Shown: positions 25,314 to 36,302 of the stretch, in pieces
How the letters are laid out: each line of letters begins with the position of its first letter
Numbering within the stretch: position 1 is the stretch's first letter
Assembly (NCBI GenBank): GCA_028564705.1
Contig: JAPXFQ010000338.1
Span: forward strand, 1,116,001 to 1,180,000
From: Apricaphanius iberus
Taxonomy: Eukaryota; Chordata; Actinopteri; Cyprinodontiformes; Aphaniidae
DNA: 64,000 bases
Direction: 5' to 3'
The notes under the pieces: generated by a model
The model's database searches: none
Told to the model about the DNA's origin: nothing
The model's input: only the letters and a program-made list of their open reading frames with translations
Position numbers and translations under genes: made by a program

Positions 25314-25802
25314 CTACCCATATTCAATGTCTGGTCCTGCAGAAACGTGTGATGTGCAACGTAGCTCCTCCTCTGGCATTAAAGCAGAAGCTGGACTTAC
25401 CAGGTTCTGAGCCGTCTCAAGGAGGGTTTTGGACAAGGTACCTGTTAACAGCTTCCACTGGTATTCAAATGTGAGATCAGGGGGCGTGTGTTTCACTGCT
25501 GTCAGGATTGGGTTCTCCTGGGCAGGAACAACCTCAATGTCTTGGGGCGATGAAAAAAGAGAAATGTTAAGCTTGCACATTCAATCTCTGCCTAATAAAT
25601 TCACAGGACATTGCTCAGAGATTAAGAATCCATGTTTAATAGCTCTCCCATCTCCCAATTCACAACAGAGTGGGTAACTGAATTGTTCTTTCACAACCTG
25701 ACCAGATGCTGAAATTGAGAAAATATGGTTCCCACTTAGTTTTGGCGGTGGAAGTAGAGCTGTATGCTTCAACACTGTGTGGGTGGCGCCGCTATCAACC
25801 AG
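25314..25802 (-). pseudogene. pro: retroviral aspartic protease (broken)
   Basis: The frame contains LVDSGATHTV (25770-25802), the active-site motif of retropepsins, with DSGAT at 25782-25796. About 60 residues later comes LLGRD, the conserved second motif near the flap and C-terminal helix. An in-frame TGA at 25581-25583 follows directly after LLGRD, then the frame runs on to 25314. The enzyme would normally act as a dimer to cut Gag and Pol. It lies in a different frame from the nucleocapsid, in the -1 sense, as in many retroviruses, but decay prevents saying whether frameshifting was the original strategy. Confidence 0.85.
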
Positions 25803-26048
25803 GAATTCAACAGATGTACCTGAGACAGGATAGGCAAGGCTTTGTACGCATCAGAAGTCAGTTGAGCGTACATACCTGTTACTGTGTTTGTTGATGTTCT
25901 AAATGTGTATTGGCTTCTGTAATCAAAGTGCGAGGGTTATAACTTTGATCTGAATAGCTAGTGCAGGAAGCAAGTTCTTCATTGCTGGCTGTCACATTTG
26001 AAATTGCAGCATTTTCATTGCTGGCATCAGGATTTGTATCACAAAAAA

Positions 26049-26414
26049 CTATTTCTCCATCATCAACAGGTTGTTCAGTACAGGAAACATTTTCATCAAC
26101 AAATCATCACAAAAATCAGATTGATTGTCACTTTCACTAAGTGTTTGATCACTAAAATCAGACTGATTGTTGCTCTCAGAATGTGCATCATCACTTAAAT
26201 CAGATTGACTATCACTTTCAAAGTGAACATAGTGTGTGTTTGTGTGTGCGTTAGACCCCCAACCCCATCTGCTGGTGAAACGGAGAATTCTCCTTCTAGC
26301 TCTGAACTGGAAGTCCGCACCTTTGATCAGTCGGCTTGTTGACGTCCTCTGCGTGGGCCTTGACTCTGCCTCCTGGTACATTGGTCTCTCCAGTGGCCCC
26401 CGCAGGCAAAACAA
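26049..26414 (-). pseudogene. acidic repeat segment between Gag and protease
   Basis: This 121-codon frame is in phase with the protease. Residues 66-107 (26094-26219) form three tandem 14-residue units of the pattern ES(D/N)xQSD(L/F)xDxxxx, giving a strongly acidic Ser/Asp block; the DNA period is 42 bases. The preceding part is basic (Arg-rich). Such an acidic tandem repeat is not a standard part of retroviral Gag-Pro. Its function is unknown. Confidence 0.55.
26378..26413 (-). other. gag: nucleocapsid zinc knuckle with short spacing
   Basis: Reads CFACGGHWRDQC on the minus strand, spacing C-X2-C-X2-H-X4-C. Retroviral CCHC knuckles normally have X4 between the second Cys and the His, so two residues appear to be missing. 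It is followed by an Arg-rich tail (RRQSQGPRRGRQQ) typical of nucleocapsid and then a TGA. Confidence 0.75.
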
Positions 26415-26488
26415 CGGTCAATGTCATCATCTGATTCTCTGTTATTGTCGTTGTTGTTGCTCCGGTCTGGGGAAAAAGGGCGTCTGTG

Positions 26489-27004
26489 TCAGTTTGAGTT
26501 CTGTTGCTGTTGTCTGTCTCCTCTTTGGTGCTCAGGAGGGCATGTATGCTGACGTCGGGGCGGTCCACTCCTGTAACTTTTTGTGACTGCAGAGTACATC
26601 GTTAATGCCGCGTTATGCACGTCTGTTTCTCTCTTTGACTGCAGCTTGCTTTTTTTTCTTTTCAACTGACTTTCACAGTGAATCACATATTTTCTCACGT
26701 CAACAAAATTCATGCCATCATCCCAACCAATGTACTTGTCCATTACTTCTGTTCAAAGTTCTGCCGATAAAGCACCAAGGACTCGATCACAAAACATATT
26801 TTCGTAAACCGAACCAGCTAAGTCACCTTGTTCCAGTTTCTGAAGTCCACTGAACTGCTCAAAAGATTCTCCTAATCTGTTATCTGCATCTTCCCCTTGT
26901 CTTTGTTTCACAGAATGGAGCTTAGTCAAGTTAGGCCTTGTCGGGAACTCTTTTTCAATGGCTTTACAGAGCTTAGTTATCGCTGCGGAATAATCAGCGC
27001 TCAC
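26489..27004 (-). pseudogene. gag: Gag capsid region (broken)
   Basis: Two frames in the same phase, 27004-26753 and 26743-26489. The first contains a segment around KQRQGEDADNRLGESFEQFS that resembles the major homology region of retroviral capsids. The second is basic (KRKKSKLQSKRE) and leads into the zinc knuckle. Both are in the zinc-knuckle frame. The break between them is a stop at about 26753. Identification rests on position and the homology-region likeness. Confidence 0.6.
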
Positions 27005-27545
27005 CTCTGGTTCGTCCCTGTCCTCGTGCTTGAGCTTTGCACGCAGGTCTCCTGCCGGCAGACTGTCTTTCAGCTTCGCAGTGTCCGACCAATCTCTGCA
27101 CCGGTGGGCTTGTGAGACAGATAGATTTCTTCTAATTCCTTTGCAAAGTTACTCCCGTTGGCAGTGATCTGTGGTAGGCCTGAGACAGCCTGGTCCCAGT
27201 TCGAGTCGCTCCAGGCTCAGAAAACAAGCATTGTTCCACTCGTTCCAGTTACTTCAAGCATTGGTAGAGTCAATTTCAGTGTCTTTCACCTTACAGCTGT
27301 TGCAGGCGGTAGCCTGTTGTGTCCTACTTGCAGGCAGGGATAATGGCGGCGGGGGCGGTTTCTTCACCCCTGGTCTGCGTTGCGATAGGCCACTTTAGCT
27401 GGGTCCGGTATGTCATCCAATGAAGGCAGAGAAAGCAGTCGTTCTACAGACTCTGCTATTCTTTTCTTTTTTGCTTCGTCCAACACCTGCTTCAGACATT
27501 CAATGTGGTACCTGGCCCTTTCGGAGTAGGGCTAGCTAATTTGGT

Positions 27546-28311
27546 TTAAATTTTTTGCTCCTTTGTCCTCTGTGCTCTCTGTGGTTTTTTTTGCACGTAC
27601 CTCTGACTGCTGTGTTTACTGAGGCCCGCTTCTGCTCGTTTATGATAGACTGCTGATCCCGTCTGTTCTGGCGTAACCATCGTCTGTTGGCTCCTCAGAG
27701 GGGCGGAGTCCAGGGCCTGTAAATCTAACAAAAACTGTATTGCGGAAAAAAATGGCAGTGGATCTTGCATTTCTTTTTTAGATCTACACTTTTGTCCAGG
27801 GCTAGGAGGAGGAGGTCTGATGTCTCTGTCGTGTGGAGTGACGTCACGACGTAAAGTGTAGAATGGAGCTGTCGGCTGAGTTTTTCTGTTTGTGGGAAAC
27901 TTAACAGACAAAATCTTAATCCTTTTGCGTTTGGGTTCTGCCGATGCATTTTTCGTAGCATCCTGCAATAGTACCGGAATTATCTAAACCACTGCCCAGC
28001 TCCTTAAAGCTGGCTTTCTGCTCACAGCAAACCGCTTCATCTCGGCACACCTTCAACACCTTTCTTTGTTTTTCAATCTGTTTATATGAAGCTCCCCGTG
28101 ACAAAACCTTAGATTGTAATTTCTTCCCTTTTGAAATTAATCTCTGCTCGATTTTCTCAATTTCTGCAACATCAAGACTACCCCCAATCGGGAAATCCCA
28201 TTTTTTAATTCAAAAGTAAACGTATTCTAAGCATTCTTGCCCGTATTTATTCCGCATTGACCAGCAGACAGCTCTGTCCGGTGCTGAAAACTTGGACTTT
28301 GCTGTTCCCAT
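27546..28311 (-). pseudogene. gag: Gag N-terminal region (frameshifted)
   Basis: An ATG at 28311 begins MGTAKSK, where Gly2 and a later Ser fit an N-myristoylation signal, the usual start of retroviral matrix. An in-frame TGA lies at 28210-28212; the same phase then stays open to 27916, and the reading continues in another phase from about 27968 to 27546 (Pro- and Lys-rich, a matrix-capsid linker type composition). At least one stop and one frameshift break the gene. The start lies about 260 bases inside the 5' LTR. Confidence 0.65.
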
Positions 28312-28571
28312 TATGAAATGGGAATGAAACCGAGCAAAGACTCTTGTTAATTAACTCTTTTTGAGTGAAATGATGTTGAAACGCAGCACAGCACTGTGTT
28401 CACAAAAGCCATTAAGATGCACAATTTTTACACTTCGCCGGATAAATGAAAATGTAATTATTAAAGAGGAAATCTCTCTCACTGGGCGATGGGTCCTTCC
28501 AGCCAGCGTGCGGAAGTCCACGGAGGAACCAATTCCCGCTTCTCCGAAGATGGGAGGTCACAGGCCGACTT

Positions 28572-28820
28572 TGTGGCGCCTTTCTCTTAGATTAGAAAGC
28601 TGAGAACTTTGTGTATCTTTAAGGATGCCCGGTAGGAGAACCATCTCCATGGTAACACCGGATATGGACTATCATTATCAAAACTCTCTGTCCCTGTCCT
28701 GGGTAAAAACGTCACTAAATAAGAGTAGTCCTTCAAACTGATATTACAAAATTAAGTAAACCAAGTCACAGTTGATTACAAAGTACAGAAAGTACATAAC
28801 GTTAAATTCTTCCCATCACA
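28572..28820 (-). repeat. 5' LTR of the endogenous retrovirus
   Basis: 249 bases aligning with 23299-23546. On the minus strand it starts TGTGATGGG and ends GCGCCACA. The sequence following it (minus strand, from 28571 down) shows no TGG-starting primer binding site that I could match to a tRNA. Confidence 0.88.
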
Positions 28821-28994
28821 ACAGACCTCAACACTGTTGTAAGAAGCTACACTTAATATTCCATAGAGTTTTTATAATAGGTAGGATAGAATATGATAAT
28901 ACTATCCCAACTGAGAATTCTGTGGAGTACCTGCACTTCAACATCAACAGGCTCTCAAAAAATGGTCATGCAGTGTCTGGCACTGCTTTCAGGC

Positions 28995-29196
28995 AACAGG
29001 CTAGAACTTAAGAGCAGGAGAAACTCAAAAATGCCAGCGAGCAGGTTAGGTTCATGGACTGTGTTGCCCAGGTAACTGAATCAGAGTTATGGTGAATTGG
29101 CTTTGTGAAACTGAAAAAACAGAGTTTCCCCTCATTGAAAATTTAACTAACTAAGATTTTTTTTTACTAAACATGCTTTGTGAAACAGGCCCCGGA
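28995..29196 (-). repeat. MITE fragment ending CTTTGTGAAACAGGCCCC
   Basis: The end at 29179-29196 is the inverted form of the terminus seen at 20388. An AAAACAGAGTTT block (29115-29126) mirrors CTGAGTTTTCAG at 20460. Boundaries are approximate. Confidence 0.4.
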
Positions 29197-29199
29197 TGC

Positions 29200-31023
29200 A
29201 ATCCATCTGATTAAGTAAACACAGCACCTCAGTTGTTCTGGTGATGGAAATTTCTTTGTACCCCTGGCTATATGATGATAGGACAGCAATTCAGTTTGAA
29301 CCATCCATTTGGTCCCATTGAGACTGTTCTGACCCTATAAGAGGTATCTGATCAAATGTAAAATTGTTATGAATTTGTTTTTGTTTTTTTGTGTGTGTTT
29401 TTTTCCAGATATAGCCTTGGTGCTCAAGGGCATATTTTACCCTAGTTCTGTCTCTGACCAGATTTTGATTGTAGTTCCATTGTTATAAATGTTAGCCTTT
29501 GATTGTCTTGTTTTAAAAAGCAATATTTACAAATGAGAGCTATAGTTTTGTTCCATTTCAACCACAAAACGATAAATCCTCCTGTGGCTTTGATTTTCCT
29601 GTGCTTTAAGCAGAATAGAAACAAAAATGGCACCAATATTTTTATCAGATTCTTTTGTGAAATTACAATTTATCGGTAGAATTATTGTTGTATTGATTTA
29701 ACAGGATGCAATGATTACTTAAAACTGCCATCAATTCAAAAATACTTCATTTAATCCAGAAGGCAATGAAGTGTTGTTGTAGCTCATATCAATAATTTTT
29801 TTAAAGAGTTGTTTTAGATCCTTATGGCCTTGGGCAGGATGGAGTGTTCTGTGTTGCAGGAAATATGAAAAAGCCTCTGACTGAAGACATTCATGAAGAC
29901 AATGCTCAGGGTTGTTCATAATTTTCGGGATTTTTCTAGCTCCATCATCTCCAGTGGTTCTGCAGTTTTCCCTAGAACAGAACAAGCCTTCTTTATCAGG
30001 TTGTTCAGCCTTTTTAAAAAGTAACTCATCCCCATTCCAGAGTATTACAGAGTCCAGGCTACATTTCCAATTTGAAAAACAAAGCGGAAAGAGGTGTTGC
30101 CTGGCAGACTGCAGTATGTGTAGGGAGGAGGGCTGGGCGAACTCAACACTTTCCGTTTTGTTGGAGATGGATTTGACGGAGCACCATTATCCATCGACGC
30201 AAAGGCTCTCCGTCACCTACACAAGGACGGACGGAGTCGAGACCCATATTCTAACTATCCCTCTCTGTCAACGGAGCGCGTATGTCTTTATTGGTCAGCT
30301 CAGCAACAGCCAGAGAGTACTTCATCAGAACGGTGTTCAATAGTCGCTGTACTCAGCAGTTAATGCAGTGTTTGGACACTAAATGCTTTTTATTGAAAGG
30401 ATAATTTATCTTACATGGTCTCTTGCCGATTTTGAGCACTAGGAGGTGCAGAGAAACAACAAAACAGGCTGTTATTTGTTTACATGCATTCAATTTAGTA
30501 AAAAGCTTTACAGCTTAATCCAAACATACTTTCTGTTGTCCATTGCTCCTTGTTTTCACAAGCTGAAGAAAATAACTTAATTTAACCTGATACAACTCTG
30601 CAATGGTAGGCATACCCACCATGAAAAGTTACCATCCCCCGCTGTCCTTGTCGGTACTTGCTTTGCAAAAGAAAAATCAACAGAGAACGGAAAAAAAAAT
30701 GGAGTACTACAAACGAAAACGTCTCTGTCGATACAACTGCGTCTGGGTGCAAAGTTGCTGTTAGAGAAGTATTAACCAGGCTTTACTATTCTAACTTCAG
30801 CTGCTATGCAGCGGTGTCTGATACTGGGCTTTCTTTTAATCAATAATGCAAGGTATTTTAACATTTAATCAACGACCACTCCAATCTATAATTCCTGTTT
30901 CAGAGGGATATATTTTATCCTGGTCCAAATACATCCTTCCTAGTTAAAATTGAACATATCAACTGTATTTTGTACTAGCAGAAATTTTTAGGATATCAAT
31001 AATTACAATTGTACTAGTTAGAA
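29200..31023. other. no gene recognised
   Basis: Frames at 29912-30343 and 30658-30846 have no recognisable domain. The block 30040-30340 is CpG-richer (GACGGACGGAGTCGAG) and probably repeat-derived. GAGCACTAGGAGGTGCAGAG at about 30435 is CTCF-like. Confidence 0.4.
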
Positions 31024-31145
31024 TTAAAGGTGGGGTAGGGGATTTCTTTTCTAAAACACTTTTTTCTCTGTTGCCAGAAATTCTCTACACATACCAATAG
31101 CAACCAATAAATTAGATGTTTTGCAAGAAAATATAATGAATAGCT
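31024..31145 (+). repeat. TTAAAGGTGGGGTAGG repeat, copy 2
   Basis: Begins at ATTAAAGGTGGGGTAGG and shares CACATACCAATAGCAACCA and AAATTAGATGTTTTG-type blocks with 2041-2160. Confidence 0.6.
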
Positions 31146-31289
31146 TCATTGTCATTGAACCAGAGGAACAATGAAATTCAGTTTACAGTACAACCTGTCC
31201 AAGATCATAAACAAACAATACAAACTGATCCAGTTCACTGAAAGATTTGCAGCCACGAACGGCGACCCACCCCCCTCCCGATACACGTC

Positions 31290-31302
31290 GGGGGGGGGGG
31301 GG
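31290..31302 (+). repeat. G13 homopolymer
   Basis: Thirteen consecutive G, with a C-rich stretch 11 bases upstream (31267-31279). Confidence 0.95.
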
Positions 31303-32860
31303 TTCCTCGTAAGCACATATACAGACATTGGCAATGACACATCAAGGAGGGATAGGTGGGGGAGAACCCCAGTCTACAAGTTGACGTGCTGCAACAGATG
31401 CGCACAGTCTACCTGCTTCCTGAAGTGGGGAGGAGATTGGGGGTACAGCAAGAGCGGGTGGGGGGGTGGATCATCCTACTAGTATCACATCCGCAGGAGT
31501 ATGGTCTAGGCCAAATTCCAATTGATAAGACATGCACAGGCAAAGATCAATTTTCCTTCTTAGCCTTAGAGTCCATCAAAGTGTTCTCCCTTCCAGCCAA
31601 ATCAGGTCAAAAGCAAATGTCTTCGAAGCAGAATATCTTGGAAAAACCTCATCCATTAGAGTGAACAGTGAAGAGCTGCAGCTAAAGAACTGGTTTTAAG
31701 TGCCAATCATCCTGAACAGCCCGACCACCAGGCTTCTTAAGGGAGGCTTCTCCAGCAGACTGACGCCAGACTGTTCTCGCTCTCAGCGTGGTAACAAGGC
31801 CAACTCCTAGTGTAAAAGCCGAGGAAGAATTTTCTCCTCGTGATTTCTGGATCTTTACCTTAACTTCTTCCTGCAGATTACACTTACCTTCATTCCTGGA
31901 TCCCTGGGTTCCTCCGGCTGGATGAACTCCTCCATCCTAGCTCCTTTTCCAGTCAGCCTTTACTCAGCCTCCCAACTGGTATCACCTCCATACATTCTGG
32001 TGATCTGTTGCTCGCCTGCCTGTTCCTCTGCTGAACCCTCGTTCATATCAAGACACTCATCCTGCAATTACATGCGATTCTCAAGGCTCCTCATACTCAC
32101 CCTCTCCTGGACTCCTCCCCGGTTCATCGTCAGCTTCTGAAACACAAACAAGGGCAGTCAGTATTCATTCACTACCGCTTCCAGCAAACAGGATCCTTCT
32201 CCTCCAAGCCCTGTGATCCTGATCCAAACTGTAAGCAAGAAAATACACACACAAATTTCACCCACCTCTCATCAAAAGCTAACCTACTACTTACCTTCCT
32301 CCAGACATCGTTCCGAGTTCCCGGTTCTTGGTGCCTCCATTGTGGTTCTCCCGAGACGACCTGAAAACTCAGCCTGTTTTAAAATAAATGTGTTAAAACT
32401 TTCTTGATCGGCTGGTGGTGCTGTTATTGAGTCCAGTAGCCCAACATGTCAGCTTTGACAGCTGTCTCTCTGAATCTGATTAGTGAGCTGAAATTTATGT
32501 AGACTGCAGCATGGCTTTGACAACGTTTTTATGGATAAAATATATAAAAATAATGACAGAACCTTTTGCTTAGAGTATGGCTCATTGGGCTTTGTATATC
32601 TTGGACTCCAGTCAGGTTGGCTTTCCACATCATTTTTTTTATATAAATATATGCAAATGAAATATCTTTGTATGCATCATGAAAAAACACTTTCAAATTC
32701 AATTTCTAATGGCTGAAAGTGTCATCCTTAGGTTAGTGTCTGTTTGATAAAAAAATATAAACTGTTGCTAGTTACAAAGCTTTTGTGCAAAACAAATTCT
32801 GAATCAAGGTGTTCTCATCTCTTCTGCTGAATGGAAAGTTCTACAAGAAGAGGGCCATAA
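31303..32860. other. repeat-like sequence without a gene
   Basis: 31656-31702 is the second copy of the 46-base repeat at 15661. From about 31740 to 32400 the sequence is CT-rich (CTCCTCC, CCTGCCTG) and resembles transposon untranslated sequence, but I cannot name a family. Confidence 0.4.
31656..31702 (+). repeat. dispersed repeat fragment, copy 2
   Basis: Matches 15661-15706. Confidence 0.7.
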
Positions 32861-33094
32861 TTCAAATTCAAAAGCACTTTATTTATCCCCAAAGGGGAAT
32901 TTAGATGGCGCATTACAGTAGCTTATTTCAAAGACAATACTGTACAATCAATCAGCACATATTTCACAGGGACACTATACAATCACACACTACATACCAC
33001 ATGTCAGTCATCACACATATATATATATATAATAAAAAATCCTAAAGTGCATCCCTAGTGCTTCAAAAAACAAGGCACATAGAGACAGTTAAAA

Positions 33095-34383
33095 TCATAT
33101 ATTCCTGAGTCTGTTAATAAGCTGGACGGCTCTGGGAATAAAGGTTGCCTTTCTCCTCTGTGTCCGGCAGAGCGGACAGCGTAGTCTGTGTCCTGAGGCG
33201 AGCCACTCAAACTCTGAAAACCAGATGTGAGAGGGGTCCTGCATAATCCTGTGTCCTGCCTTTACAGTCTGTTGGTCACACAGGGCAGTGAGGGTTCGGA
33301 TGGGCAGCTCAATGATTTTTGAGCAGATCTTGACCACCCTAAACAGGCAGTTTCTGTTTTGCAGACTGATGGAGTGGAACCAGCTAGTAAAAGAGAGGTT
33401 ATCACATTTTCAATAAAAACATAGTAAAATGTCATAAGAATATCTTTGTTAATCTGGAATGAACTCAGCTTCCTGAGTAGATATTGTCTCTGATGGCACT
33501 TTTTAAGGATTTCCTTCACATTAGAGGAGAACCTTAGCAGGTTGTCGAAGACTGTTCCCAGGTATTTGTAAACCTTCACTACCTCTACTGGCTCCTGCTG
33601 GATGATAGTGGTAACTGCCTTAGCCAGCTGTCTCTGTTTGGGTGAACATTTTACCATCATGTCCTTAGTTTTATTTACGTACAGATGAAGACAGAACTTT
33701 TCACACCAAACTATGAAGTCCTGCAGAGCTGGGCTATGATGGTGTGTATGGTTGGGAAGCAGAGACAGGAGGACTGTGTCATCAGCAAATTTCACAAAAT
33801 GGCAGTTTGAATGGGTGGATCTGCAGTCATCAGTGTACAGGATGAAGAGAAGTGGAGAGAGGACACAGCCCTGTGAAGAGCCAGTAGAGGTGAAGAGGGT
33901 GTCTGACAAGATGTGATTCACCAGCACCCTCCGTGATCTGTTGGTGAGGAAGTCAATAATCCAATGAATGAGTTGAGGTTTGAGAAGGAAGCGTGTGATG
34001 AGCTTCTCTGCCAGAATGTGTGGCGGCATTGTGTTGAATGCTGATGAGAAGTCTGCAAACAGAAGTCTGGCTGTGGTGTTTGGTGTTTCCAGGTGCTTGT
34101 GGAAGGGGTTTAAGATGAATATTTTTGCATCATCGACACCCCTACCAGCCTGGTATGAAAACTCCAGTGGGTCCATCATTGAACTAGTTGCCTTGATGAT
34201 GTGTTCCTTGATGATCCTCTCCATGGCCTTCATAACCAGTGAGGTGAGAGCCACCGGTCTGAGGTCATTCAGGACCTTAGCAGTGCACTTCTTTGGAATA
34301 GGAATCACTGTTGAGTTTTTCCACATCGCGGGACTGTGCTGCTGGTCAAAGAGCCCTGGAACAGGTGCTGAAACACACCTCAC
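33095..34383 (-). pseudogene. LINE reverse transcriptase (ORF2 C-terminal part)
   Basis: The main frame runs 34383-33262 (373 codons, not starting at a true ATG). It shows LINE RT motifs in order: NDLRPVALTSLVMK near residues 39-52, motif A FADFSSAFN with Asp at residue 111, motif B SSQGCVLSPLLF at 169-180, and the catalytic FADD at 199-202. The last 30-odd codons are out of frame; the true C-terminus continues at 33337-33095 in another frame, ending in a KATFIPRAVQLINRL-like segment typical of L2 elements. RT would copy the element RNA at a nicked target. Frame breaks make it inactive. Confidence 0.9.
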
Positions 34384-34728
34384 AGCTGCTCAGCAGAGTA
34401 CCATAGGGTCCGCCCACAGATGTCATCTGGCCTTGGAGCTGTGTTCTTTTTAGTCCTTTTGAGTGGTCTTACTACCTCTGATGTGTTGATGATGAGGCCG
34501 CAGTCATCTGGTCTGAGAGTGGAGCTGATCGACTCTAGGTGGGTGCTGTTATCCTTGTCAAATCTGGAGTAGAAGGCGTTGAGGTCATTCGGGAGTGAAG
34601 TGGAGCTGCTTCCTGGATAGGTTTACGGCTGGAAGAGACAGAATTCACTGCTGCCATGTTCTTGATGCCCTTTCAAGCTGCACAGAGGTTCCCTTTTTTA
34701 AAGGTCTGCTCCAATTGGTTCTCATATT
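34384..34728 (-). pseudogene. broken LINE linker between endonuclease and RT
   Basis: Lies between the two long frames in the same phase but is interrupted by stops. It would encode the region between endonuclease and RT. Confidence 0.6.
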
Positions 34729-35790
34729 TTAGCTTGGCAATTTTATGGCTCGCTTGACCTCTCTATTAACCTCCTTTTTCTCAGCTTCGGAACCGGTAAA
34801 AAATATTGTCTTTTTCTTAGTACACAAGTTTTTCAGGTCTTTAGTCACCCATGGTTTATTGTTAGGGAAGATTGTAACCTTCTTGGAGGGGATAATATTA
34901 TCTAGACAGAAAGTGAGGTATGCTGAGACTGTATCCACTTGATCAATGATAATACTGGAGCAGGATGTGAGGGTCTTCCAGTCTGTCATTTCAAAACACC
35001 ATTGAAGCCTATCATTGCTATCCGGTGTCCACTGTTTGATGCTCTTGATCACTTTCTCTGTTTTCTTGACCACAGGTGTATAGGCAGGAGCAAGGAAGAT
35101 GCTGCTGTGATCAGAAGAGCCTAGAGGAGGGAGGGGGACGTCTCTGTGGGCGTTTGGGACTGACCCATAGCCTTTGTCTAGTGTTTTTCCTTGTCGTCTA
35201 GTCCAGGTGACATACTGGTAAGTTCCTTTAAATGCCATGTCTATTGAACGGGTACTGAAATCACCCATAATGAATTTGGGAGCATCCGGAGATATCAGTT
35301 CAAATTTGTCCAGCGTATTACTAATATGATCTGTAGCAATGGATGCATTTGCTCTGGGGTGAATATAAACCAGAATAACAAACAGTTGTGGAAATTCCCT
35401 GGGAAGGTAGAACGGACGCAGGGAAACAGCCAAAAGTTCAATGTCAGGGTTGCAACTTGTTCTCTGATGACAACTGTTTTGCAACAATGTGGATTAATAT
35501 AAAGGCAGACGCCACCACCATGGTGTTTGCCCGTCAGTTCCGTATCACGGTCTAACCTTACAGGGGACCCGAAACCATCTATGTACATGTTGTCATTGTT
35601 ATCCCTTCCAGATAGCCACGTTTCAGTGAAAGCCAGAATGGATGCAGTCCGATATTCATACATGTGAAAAACGTTAGCTTGCAGTTCATCAGTCTTATCA
35701 GGCAATGATCGCACATTAGTAAGGATCACTGAGGGGAGTGCACGATACTTATTTTCTCCTCGCCTAAGTTTTGCTAAAATTCCACCCTTC
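34729..35790 (-). pseudogene. LINE apurinic-type endonuclease (frameshifted)
   Basis: The N-terminal part is in one frame (about 35790-35460) with ILTNVRSLPDKTDEL and FTETWLS, where the Glu belongs to the conserved metal-binding set. The C-terminal part is in another (35487-34729) with IMGDFS and SDHSS, the GDFN- and SDH-type catalytic motifs of LINE endonucleases. A frameshift near 35460-35490 separates them. The enzyme nicks target DNA to prime reverse transcription. Length and motif order are as expected for CR1/L2 elements. Confidence 0.85.
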
Positions 35791-36302
35791 TTCTACCTCC
35801 CACGTCTTGTTACCTTCTGTTGTTTTGGGTGTCTGTCCGGCCGGTTGGGAGTTTATGTTGTAGCCCCTCCGGCAACTTGTCCATAGCAGGAGCTTGGAGA
35901 GAGTGAGATTGTGGTGTAAGTAAAAAGTACTAAATAATCTGTTGGATGTCCGGAAGAGTGTATCCATATGGTGCAGTAGTCAGATAATCCAATACAAAAA
36001 GTAGGAATATAAGAGTACATAGCGTCCATGTAAAGTCCATACTTAAAAATAGTAAGCGCAAAAAAAAAACTGGCTGACCCAATTAGCGCCAGCCCGCTAG
36101 TCTGGCGTGTAAGTGAGGAGGTGGCTGCTCCCACACAACACATCACAGAAGCACTGAACCAAACTATACGGCAGTAGTTGAGTCAATCAATAACCGAAAC
36201 AAAACTTTCTCATAAACTCAGGTAGCAAGAAACAAACATTAAAGCAATCGTTAAGAGCAAGTAAACAAACTGAATTTAAGAATTAAGACTAATATGTAAG
36301 GG

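Larger units (their letters stand above)
23299..28820 (-). mobile_element. endogenous retrovirus, internally deleted
   Basis: A minus-strand provirus of about 5.5 kb. Paired LTRs lie at its ends. Between them, reading on the minus strand, are a gag start, capsid- and nucleocapsid-like parts, an acidic spacer, an aspartic protease, the last part of integrase, a splice-acceptor-like site, a short ORF and a polypurine tract. Reverse transcriptase, RNase H, the catalytic part of integrase and any recognisable envelope are missing. Gag and pro carry frameshifts and stop codons, so the copy cannot replicate. The two LTRs differ at about 18 positions over about 250 bases (counted by eye), so the insertion is not recent. 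A class I (gamma/epsilon-like) relationship is a guess from the single zinc knuckle and integrase end. No clear target duplication was found. Confidence 0.9.
32861..36150 (-). mobile_element. CR1/L2-type LINE, near full length but dead
   Basis: A minus-strand non-LTR retrotransposon. The 3' tail at 32861-32910 (AAAAGCACTTTATTTATCCCC in plus sense) is typical of fish LINEs. Upstream of it come the C-terminus, reverse transcriptase and endonuclease of ORF2, and some sequence beyond about 35970 that may be the 5' end. At least three frame changes and several stops break the gene. Clade assignment (CR1/L2 group) follows from the endonuclease-RT order and motif wording, not from an alignment. Confidence 0.85.

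Noticed and set aside
29912..30343. 143-codon plus frame
   Set aside because: No motif recognised; the region appears repeat-derived.
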